Below the pieces are notes generated by a model. That model searched no databases. It saw nothing but the letters and a program-made list of their open reading frames with translations, and was not told where the DNA came from. From an uncultured Christensenella sp. (GTDB taxonomy: Bacteria > Bacillota > Clostridia > Christensenellales > DTU072): 19,723 nucleotides of DNA. The stretch spans positions 1-19,723 of the forward strand of contig CAJLYQ010000038.1 of assembly GCA_905210905.1 (NCBI GenBank), given 5' to 3'. Positions 15,201 to 19,723 of this stretch are shown here, piece by piece; positions within the stretch are counted from its first letter, which is position 1, and every line of letters starts with the position of its first letter. Both the position numbers and the translations under genes were made by a program.

Positions 15201-18200
15201 TTTCGCCCGTGCCTTTATCGTAAATAATCGCTTCGTCCGGGTCGGGAGTCGTATTGTCTATCTTGATTTTCGTCACCATCGACGCTTCCTGACGGGATCT
15301 GTAACCCGCCCCGTTGCACACCGACACGGTAACGTACCCGGAGAACCCTTCGTCGATGAACGGAACGTAAAACTCGTAACTGCCGTTGTCGTTGAGTATG
15401 CCGTTTTCTATCTCTATCCATCTGTCGTCGGGGATACCTTCGGTTATCGAATCGAGCAACATATAATAGAACGTGTACGAATCGTCGAGTTTAACTCCGC
15501 CTTCTTCGTTGGTTTTTACGTTAATCTTAACGGAAATTTTGCCTTTAACCCACTTGCCTGCCTGCATATCTTCGGTAAGATCGACCGTTCCGCCCGAAGT
15601 ACTGTTTTCCGCGGTAAGTTCGTAGTTTATTACCAAATTCTTCGTGTCGTAATGAAGTTTGATTACGTACGGACCGGCACTCACGCGTTTGCCGTCGTAG
15701 GCTTGCGCGTCACTGTCGATAAACACCGCGACGTAAACGTCGCCTACGGCGTTGTCCGCAATCGTTATCGGCAAGAGTTTGCCCGCGCGCAGCGTGACGA
15801 AGTTACTTTCGATAAGGGAGGACGCCGCTTGCATAAGCAGGTTTTCGTCCATTCCGTCGCCGTTAAAGAACTGATACCGCAAAACGTAGTGCTTGTCTAC
15901 TCCGAGTTTGTCTATGCTCGTGGTGAAGTCCAAAAACGTTTCTTCACACACGGAAAAACCGTATGCCGTCGTTACGTCGATAAATCTTTGTCCGGATGCG
16001 CCCGTTATGGTGACGTCCTGCGCTTTTTTACCGCTGGAAACGGTAAACTCGGTCATCGCTATTCTGTCCGAAGTGTCGATATTGGCGGTAAACGCCGCGT
16101 CGACGTACTTTCCGCTGTTGGTGTAAACGCGGTATCTGTACTCTCTGCTTCCGTTATAAAAACCGCTTTCGTCGACTTCGCCGGCGTTAATCGTTATTCT
16201 GTAAACGCTCCAGTTCCAACTTACTCCGTATGCGTCTTCTTCGGTAATCGACTCGGCGGATTCCATTTTAACGTTGCGCGGTTGCCAGATTATTTCTCCC
16301 GTGGTTTCGTCGCGGAGTATCTTTCCGCCTTCGGTAGCGTAAACGAGTTCTCTTACGTAAATTCCGCTCACGCCTTCTCTTACTTTAAGCACGAGCATTA
16401 TCTGTCCGTTTACCCAACCGGGGTTTTCCACGTCGATGACGATCATATCTTCGCTCGGTATGGCAACCGTCGGATAAACGTACGCCGACATAACGAATAC
16501 CGGGTCGAGAACGTCTATTCTTATCTTGTCTTCGGTGGTTTCCGTGTTCGCACTGCGTTTGCCCGCCGCGTTACGCGCGTATATAGTGAACGTGCTGTCC
16601 GCGCTCGCAACCAAGTCGAACTCGTACCACCAACGAACTTCGTTTTCCTTTTCTTCGTGGAACTCGACCGCTCTGCCGGCAGCGCGGCTTTCCGCTTCGG
16701 CGGAATTGCTTGCTTTGTAATAAAAATCGTATTTTGCGGTGGGCGTAACGTATTTTCCGTCCGCTCCTCGTACGCTGTCGGTGGGTACGCTGACCCTTAC
16801 CACCGCTTTATCCGCTATCCAGCCGAGAGAGTTCATCTCCGCCGTAACGTCGCCGAGTTCGATTAAGTACGCGCTCTTTACCACCGTGAAAGTAACTTCG
16901 GTTTCGTCGCTCACAAGTCCCGCTTTCGATCTTATGCGGAACTTATAGGTAAACGTCACGCTCATCTTGTCGCCCGACGTGGCGGTAAGGACGTAACCCG
17001 TTTCGCCGCTGTCCGAGCGAACCTGTTTCGTCATTGCGCTCCAGTTGCCGGAATACATTCCGTCTATTTTTCTTTGGTACTGAAACTCCGTTCCGCTCGG
17101 GTTGGAAATCGCTTTGCCCGACGCGTCGCGGTTATATGCGTAAACTTCGATACTGCCGTTGGCAAACCCGAAAGAAATCGTGCCGTTCGTATCCTTAGTC
17201 GCGGTAAGAACTTTTTGCTTGCTTTCGTCGTCCGGGTCGGGCGTAGTCGCCGTTACGTTCGCTACCGGCGTGGTCGCGTCTATGTTTACCGCAAACACGG
17301 TGTTGTAAGTAAAAGACGTGCCGGCTTCGTTGTACGCCATAAACTTGATGTCCGAAGTGGTTTCGGTAAATGTCGTTACGTCCGACGCTTCGGCGTATTC
17401 TCTGCCGTTTACCGATACGGTGTATCTGACTTCCGAGCAGCAACGGCTGATATTCTGCAAAGAGAAAGTGACCTGTTTGCTCGTCCACGAACCGCTTACG
17501 TAGTCCGTTCTTCTTCCTTCGAGATCCATCGTTTCCGCGGTAACGCTGAATTCGGGTTTGTACGGGTCCATCTTAACGGGGTATTCGCCCGCGTGCGTGC
17601 CGTAAACCCATCTGTTTTCGTTGCCGCCGGAATTGTCGGTAAGTTTGAAAATAACGTTTACCGAACTAAGCGCGCGGTTTTCCACGAGTACGGTGTTCGA
17701 ATTCTTGATCGGAATGAAGTTGGTTCCGTTGTCGATCGAGTAGAAAAGCATTTCCTTTGCGGAATCGAACGCTTTGCCGCCGCTCATAAGTTCGGTCGTG
17801 ACTTCGAACGTAAGTCCGCCGGACAACCAGCCACCGGTATATTCTCCGCCGCCGGCTACGCGCGCGACGACGCTTTTGATTTCGGGCTTGTAATCCCCTG
17901 CCGGAACGGTATAACTGAGCGCAACGTACGACGGATAGTTTTCTATTTGCTTTTTCGTTATGCCGCTTTCGGTGACGGAGTATTCTCTGCGGAAGTAAAC
18001 GTAGCCGGAAAAGTCGTTGTTGACGTCTTCTGCGGCGTAAAGGTAATCGACTTGAACGCCGTCTTCGGTTTCGGTGATTTTATTTGCGGAAGAAACGGTA
18101 ATCCAGGTGGCGGATTCGAGTTGCGTCCCTTCGAGTTTGGTTGCGGATTTGGTGTATTTGAAAGTATTGTTCGCTTTAAGAGCGTCGCTGTCGATTCTGA

Positions 18201-18453
18201 CGAAATAGTAAATCGTCTTGTCGTCCGTACCCGTAAGACTTACGGGTTGATTGATCGTTTCGTACGAAGAAATAACGCTTGCGTCGATGCCGGTTTTTAA
18301 CCTGACCGACGGCTGCCAGCCGTAATCGGCAGCCTCCGCCCTCGCGCCCGCATCAAAACGCGTACGCGCGTAAGAAAAAACGGTAACGGCGATAACTACC
18401 GTCACAAGCGCGACCATCGCCGCAAACAGAACTCTTTTCAGTTTAGAAACCAT
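12214..18453 (-). CDS. Giant Ig-like repeat surface protein with C-terminal membrane anchor (2079 aa)
   Basis: I recognise the architecture, not a specific family. Residues about 5-27 form a signal or anchor helix (VLFAAMVALVTVVIAVTVFSYA), followed by possible cleavage at ARAEA. Roughly nine Ig-like modules follow to about residue 1680. They are marked by entry motifs such as GGWLSGGLTF (about 205), GSWTSKQVTF (320), GWIADKAVV (543), PGWVNGQI (681), GKWVKGKI (968), SKWTSGPVTV (1379) and GQWTNKNRV (1496). Their exit motifs are NIDATTPV, IDVLDPVF, KIDNTTPD, VDQITPEF and NIDTTPPV. A helical, probably coiled-coil segment spans about 1688-1868. A beta domain common at the C-termini of Bacillota surface proteins follows (VTLPI...FSVYELSDDG...LSTYVMC). 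The last parts are a membrane helix (about 2025-2046) and a basic tail. No LPXTG motif is seen. The ATG at 18453 follows GGAAGG. A role in adhesion or cell-envelope structure is inference. Confidence 0.88.
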   Translation of the reverse strand: MVSKLKRVLFAAMVALVTVVIAVTVFSYARTRFDAGARAEAADYGWQPSVRLKTGIDASVISSYETINQPVSLTGTDDKTIYYFVRIDSDALKANNTFKYTKSATKLEGTQLESATWITVSSANKITETEDGVQVDYLYAAEDVNNDFSGYVYFRREYSVTESGITKKQIENYPSYVALSYTVPAGDYKPEIKSVVARVAGGGEYTGGWLSGGLTFEVTTELMSGGKAFDSAKEMLFYSIDNGTNFIPIKNSNTVLVENRALSSVNVIFKLTDNSGGNENRWVYGTHAGEYPVKMDPYKPEFSVTAETMDLEGRRTDYVSGSWTSKQVTFSLQNISRCCSEVRYTVSVNGREYAEASDVTTFTETTSDIKFMAYNEAGTSFTYNTVFAVNIDATTPVANVTATTPDPDDESKQKVLTATKDTNGTISFGFANGSIEVYAYNRDASGKAISNPSGTEFQYQRKIDGMYSGNWSAMTKQVRSDSGETGYVLTATSGDKMSVTFTYKFRIRSKAGLVSDETEVTFTVVKSAYLIELGDVTAEMNSLGWIADKAVVRVSVPTDSVRGADGKYVTPTAKYDFYYKASNSAEAESRAAGRAVEFHEEKENEVRWWYEFDLVASADSTFTIYARNAAGKRSANTETTEDKIRIDVLDPVFVMSAYVYPTVAIPSEDMIVIDVENPGWVNGQIMLVLKVREGVSGIYVRELVYATEGGKILRDETTGEIIWQPRNVKMESAESITEEDAYGVSWNWSVYRITINAGEVDESGFYNGSREYRYRVYTNSGKYVDAAFTANIDTSDRIAMTEFTVSSGKKAQDVTITGASGQRFIDVTTAYGFSVCEETFLDFTTSIDKLGVDKHYVLRYQFFNGDGMDENLLMQAASSLIESNFVTLRAGKLLPITIADNAVGDVYVAVFIDSDAQAYDGKRVSAGPYVIKLHYDTKNLVINYELTAENSTSGGTVDLTEDMQAGKWVKGKISVKINVKTNEEGGVKLDDSYTFYYMLLDSITEGIPDDRWIEIENGILNDNGSYEFYVPFIDEGFSGYVTVSVCNGAGYRSRQEASMVTKIKIDNTTPDPDEAIIYDKGTGENYVDGVRGDKSSLSVSTGTGSTTVDVFTYYGTSKINLRKVADASRSEISFYYAYLGQEVTAVDLAETAFTKLGGETVDLFAAAGITLSKTSYSTAYFALYAVNEVGTEAPCATKKTGGVITVASVYRFVSDPSEMTGSVAFSTSDGTYSDQTGMFTYLWKEQIVIYMSGKGSVAPDGEENYMTVQFSVDKGLTWFDYLDAGATKVWYASGENNIPLTFSPDLFADYVDENGKHPFVNGVNCAFMFRLRNKAGATRICGNAYIAMENTVPEFRIITLDKDNAEYRGGETDLAKAPSKWTSGPVTVKIETITMPASGITYMYYLEYSDGATVVSTAENGTYGKKLTNYSSFSTDTLDGFNLNRDAILTITAVSNSSSERIAQQKVRIAVDQITPEFTLGGEAFNTESSLTELISSGQWTNKNRVSITKARVATNVSEVSYFYTIKYKDGSSVEEVPTEWSDSLGTIEVSRSCTFTVTATNGSGLTCTKEFVVNIDTTPPVIRFDGGMNVIPGEEYFIDLRVYVEEANIDICEYITIKDDTRGFAFAPKGYILSTSSVDNSTRYDKNGKPYRGYVKVYVKDYAGNEASIEFYVLPFRLTVNNLTLTDEDLAQVDAYEVALNKARNYMEKSRVSYFENLISRLNDRENTLRKEIKGYQDYLEKLYNRSSFELRSDYQEMFRYMETFNDYKVYGQEWIQKAITGDVTSKYYAYYENFRTQFEKLDALMKEVENAENQVIALPAINMVEREDWNDILTVYDTYRNLSMDQKACFKANLYNKLILLKEACEVLLLVDEELGVGINGDFAPGATINVTQYGSSTETFSNAQSLLAKTVSSTKPRTVVSIYRVALEGAYTQTSVSDITVTLPIAEEYRSYIYFSVYELSDDGSMKLVNDTEIQPDGKSIQFKADKLSTYVMCIKAEMSETKSEEGVYGTILGLELDTKMIKYLLIIGAALFAIVLLVVIVLGIRHRRFLNSYNKAYRNSLYRKGVKGIPKGNKM

Positions 18454-18483
18454 ACTTTACCTTCCGCTTTTTAATCGTCCGAA

Positions 18484-18518
18484 ACCGTGCCGGGCACGGT
18501 ATAAAGAGCATACTGCCC
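18484..18518 (-). promoter_or_regulatory. Two mutually exclusive hairpins in the leader of the giant surface protein gene
   Basis: On the minus strand, GGGCAGTAT (18518-18510) can pair with ATAC-CG-TGCCC (9 bp, two-base bulge; 18502-18492). Alternatively ACCGTGC (18500-18494) pairs with GCACGGT (18490-18484) around CCG (7 bp). Both use bases 18492-18500, so only one can form at a time. No T-run follows the second hairpin and the ribosome binding site is not covered. Any control mechanism is unclear. Confidence 0.4.
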
Positions 18519-18542
18519 CTATATTTACGGTTAATCAATTAT

Positions 18543-18571
18543 ATATTAACATAAAGAGGCTTGCGTTTCAA
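18543..18571 (-). promoter_or_regulatory. Promoter of the surface protein-rmuC-XRE unit (TTGAAA, 17 bp, TAATAT)
   Basis: TTGAAA (18571-18566) and TAATAT (18548-18543) on the minus strand are spaced by 17 bp. Transcription would start near 18536, giving an approximately 80-nt leader before the ATG at 18453. No other good promoter is visible for rmuC or the XRE gene. Confidence 0.75.
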
Positions 18572-18675
18572 GACCTTTTTTGCTTTTTTTAAGGCAAATT
18601 TTTGGCAAGGATTTTTACCTGCGACAAAAATAGGGAAAAAAAATGGAAAAAAACGATTTTTTATGCAAAAAGTAG

Positions 18676-18704
18676 TTTACAAACGCCGCGTTAGTAAATA
18701 TAAT
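18676..18704 (+). promoter_or_regulatory. Promoter of the zinc-ribbon gene (TTTACA, 17 bp, TATAAT)
   Basis: TTTACA (18676-18681) and a perfect TATAAT (18699-18704) are separated by 17 bp. The transcript would start near 18711 and reach the ATG at 18769 after about 58 nt. This also argues against the upstream ATG at 18715, which lies almost at the transcript start. Confidence 0.82.
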
Positions 18705-18768
18705 ATATCCACGATTGCGGCAACCGAAAAAAAATACAAAAATGCCGCGACGTTATCAAGGAGTAGTT

Positions 18769-19266
18769 ATGGCAAAATACAAAAAATGCCCTCGCTGTGA
18801 AATCAATTACATCTTAGAAAACGAAGACTATTGCGAAATATGCAAGCAAGAACTTAAAGGCGCGCGCCTGTCGGCGGATCTCGACGAAGACGAAGAAGAA
18901 AGCGAAGAATCCGACCTCTGCCCCGTTTGCCACAAAAATTACCTTAACGAAGGCGAAAAGATCTGTTCCGCCTGCGCAAGCGCACAGTACGAAAAATCTT
19001 CCCTTAACGACGATATCGACGAAGAAGAACCCGAAGAACCCGAAGAAGATCTCGACTCGACCAACGAAGACGACTGGGAACTCTCTCTCGAAGAAATGCA
19101 GGACGAAGAATTCGCAGACGACGCTTTCGGCGACGAAGAAAAATCCGAAGACGACGAATACGAAGAAGAAGAAGAAGAAGAAGAAGAAAAACAACCCGAC
19201 GAAGACGACGACGTTCCTTTCGACGACTCCGACGACGAAGAAGAACCGCTCGACGACGAAGAATAA
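18769..19266 (+). CDS. Double zinc-ribbon protein with hyperacidic C-terminus
   Basis: The 165-residue protein has two CxxC-CxxC zinc ribbons. One is C7/C10 with C22/C25 (CPRCEINY...CEIC), the other C51/C54 with C66/C69 (CPVCHKNY...CSAC). An acidic linker joins them. From about residue 75 to the end the chain is mostly Asp and Glu, including nine consecutive Glu, and is surely disordered and very negative. I chose ATG 18769 because AAGGAG precedes it by 5 bases and the zinc ribbon begins at once. The ATG at 18715 adds a basic stretch without a ribosome binding site. It is a single-gene transcription unit with its own promoter and terminator. The function is unknown. Zinc ribbon plus acidic tail would suit a partner of a nucleic-acid-binding or basic protein, but this is inference. 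Confidence 0.85.
   Translation: MAKYKKCPRCEINYILENEDYCEICKQELKGARLSADLDEDEEESEESDLCPVCHKNYLNEGEKICSACASAQYEKSSLNDDIDEEEPEEPEEDLDSTNEDDWELSLEEMQDEEFADDAFGDEEKSEDDEYEEEEEEEEEKQPDEDDDVPFDDSDDEEEPLDDEE
19162..19188 (+). repeat. GAA trinucleotide repeat (9 units) inside the acidic tail
   Basis: Nine uninterrupted GAA codons encode consecutive Glu. Gain or loss of units keeps the frame and would only change the length of the acidic tail, so length variation between strains is expected. Confidence 0.9.
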
Positions 19267-19339
19267 CTGTTTGCGCATTTTATCCGCAAATATGCGCCCC
19301 GATTCCGCATTCAAGGAACCCCAAAATCACGATTAAACT

Positions 19340-19369
19340 AAAACTCTCGCAAAAAAGCGAGAGTTTTTT
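19340..19369 (+). terminator. Intrinsic terminator of the zinc-ribbon gene
   Basis: AAAACTCTCGC and GCGAGAGTTTT form an 11-bp stem around an AAAAAA loop, with the T-run continuing to 19369. It ends the transcript of the gene at 18769. The 73 bases between the stop codon and this stem contain a weaker imperfect repeat (GCGCAT/ATGCGC) and no gene. Confidence 0.92.
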
Positions 19370-19374
19370 CATCG

Positions 19375-19420
19375 GCAACGCATGACGGCAACGTGGGACA
19401 TTGGCACCGCCGAGCGTTGC
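19375..19420 (+). other. Nested stem-loop, candidate structured RNA
   Basis: GCAACGC (19375-19381) pairs with GCGTTGC (19414-19420). Inside it CGGC (19386-19389) pairs with GCCG (19409-19412), and a further GTG/CAC step follows. A direct repeat CGGCAACG (19373-19380 and 19386-19393) overlaps it. No matching RNA family comes to mind. Confidence 0.3.
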
Positions 19421-19488
19421 ATCTCATTACGCATTAGGTGTATTACTTACATAGGTTCATCGCACGACAAGGGGTGACTGCTTTTAAT

Positions 19489-19569
19489 ATGAAGAATGGC
19501 TTCTCCTTGGGGGGAATGCTTTATACGGTGGTTGTTTTTAATTGTAAGTTCATCTTAACTAAAAAATAA
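19489..19569 (+). CDS. Possible 26-residue small protein
   Basis: An ATG with AAGGGGTGA about 12 bases upstream opens a 26-codon frame that ends in TAA. The product starts MKNGFSLGGMLYTVVVFN and ends in a lysine pair. It is hydrophobic in the middle (GGMLYTVVVF) and superficially like a short membrane peptide. Codon use differs from the neighbours. It may be a real small protein, a fragment of a decayed gene, or chance. Confidence 0.22.
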   Translation: MKNGFSLGGMLYTVVVFNCKFILTKK

Positions 19570-19577
19570 TGTACGTT

Positions 19578-19599
19578 AATAACTCGTTTTCAAGTTATT
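19578..19599 (+). other. Hairpin with T-rich tail after the 26-codon ORF
   Basis: AATAACT and AGTTATT (7 bp) flank the loop CGTTTTCA, followed by TTCTTATTT. The stem is AT-rich, so it would be a weak terminator, but its position just after the small ORF fits that role. Confidence 0.35.
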
Positions 19600-19628
19600 T
19601 TCTTATTTAATCCATATGAGAGGAAATT

Positions 19629-19664
19629 ATGAGAAAAGAGGGGTTTATTAAGGGGAGAGATTGA
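19629..19664 (+). CDS. Possible 11-codon leader peptide
   Basis: An ATG with AGAGGAAA five bases upstream, a strong ribosome binding site, opens MRKEGFIKGRD and stops at TGA inside the loop of the hairpin at 19648-19683. A translated short ORF whose end overlaps a strong hairpin is the layout of a leader-peptide attenuator, but no obvious run of one regulatory codon is present. What it would control lies outside the window. Confidence 0.22.
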   Translation: MRKEGFIKGRD

Positions 19665-19683
19665 GCATATTCTCTCCCCTTAA
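19648..19683. repeat. Perfect 13-bp inverted repeat hairpin
   Basis: TTAAGGGGAGAGA and TCTCTCCCCTTAA flank a 10-base loop. It is strong and purine/pyrimidine-segregated, but no T-run follows on either strand, so it is not a standard terminator. It could be an attenuator stem, an mRNA-stabilising hairpin or an element end. Confidence 0.7.
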
Positions 19684-19723
19684 CTATAAATAAGATTATC
19701 CGCTGAGGTTGCGTGCGGGGCGT

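Larger units (their letters stand above)
19370..19723. other. 354-bp region without a convincing gene, differing in composition
   Basis: After the terminator the sequence changes character. CpG becomes scarce in most of it, AT rises between about 19480 and 19640, and triplets such as GGG and AGG that are rare in neighbouring genes appear. It holds a stem-loop near its start, two very short ORFs with ribosome binding sites, and two further hairpins. I recognise no tRNA, rRNA, known riboswitch or transposase. It may be the edge of an acquired element or a non-coding RNA locus continuing past the window. Confidence 0.4.

Noticed and set aside
15652..18300. Two plus-strand open frames of 404 and 408 codons (15652-16866, 17074-18300)
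   Set aside because: Same reason: antisense shadows of the 2079-codon gene, with the same Val/Arg/Tyr-rich composition and no domain.
18715..18768. Upstream ATG for the zinc-ribbon protein
   Set aside because: It lies within about 5 bases of the predicted transcript start and has no ribosome binding site. ATG 18769 follows AAGGAG.
18561..18800. 79-codon plus-strand frame starting at TTG
   Set aside because: It begins inside the minus-strand promoter, has no ribosome binding site, is Lys/Phe-rich from AT-rich spacer DNA, and overlaps the promoter and start of the zinc-ribbon gene.
18814..19314. Minus-strand frames giving poly-Phe or poly-Ser proteins
   Set aside because: They are the complement of the GAA/GAC-rich acidic tail of the zinc-ribbon gene, pure low-complexity artefacts.
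1..19723. tRNA, rRNA, CRISPR array, transposase or phage genes
   Set aside because: I looked on both strands and saw no cloverleaf or rRNA signature, no regularly spaced repeats, and no integrase or transposase motifs in any real ORF.

Overview
The window looks like a chromosomal piece of an anaerobic Bacillota (Clostridia-type) genome. The evidence is type III glutamine synthetase, a three-gene glutamate synthase with a ferredoxin-like domain, an ANTAR RNA-binding regulator, strong AGGAG-type ribosome binding sites, near-consensus sigma-A promoters, and a giant Ig-like surface protein with a C-terminal membrane anchor. Base composition is moderate GC with very frequent CpG, up to about 19370. 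After that point it visibly changes. I cannot name the genus from sequence alone.

Region 1 (1-10740) is a nitrogen-assimilation block built around a divergent promoter region at about 3407-3797. Leftward run glnN (GSIII, 1319-3406) and an ammonium transporter gene (1-1189, cut by the window edge). Rightward runs a compact operon: glutamate synthase amidotransferase (3798-4892), ferredoxin/FMN synthase subunit (4889-6391), GXGXG subunit (6498-7214), a degenerate glutamine-synthetase-like protein (7233-8474), a pseudo-receiver ANTAR regulator (8481-9053) and pyrG (9073-10674). It ends at a strong bidirectional terminator (10703-10730). Both divergent promoters are followed by an intrinsic terminator. 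In both, the 5' arm of the terminator overlaps a short hairpin with the identical hexaloop AAAGGC (A at loop position 1, G at position 4), the signature of ANTAR antitermination targets. The cluster therefore appears to carry its own regulator, its two RNA targets and a possible sensor partner (the GS-like protein). Only one hexaloop fits in each leader, whereas the described ANTAR targets have two.

Region 2 (10741-18571, minus strand) is a probable three-gene unit. It comprises a 2079-residue secreted or membrane-anchored Ig-like repeat protein, rmuC nine bases downstream, and a small XRE-type regulator 21 bases further on. It is transcribed from a clear promoter at 18543-18571, and its leader can fold into two mutually exclusive hairpins.

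Region 3 (18676-19370, plus strand) holds a short gene for a double zinc-ribbon protein with a hyperacidic tail, with its own promoter and terminator.

Region 4 (19370-19723) contains no convincing long gene. It is different in composition, rich in hairpins, and has two tiny ORFs with ribosome binding sites. It may be the edge of an acquired element or hold a structured RNA.
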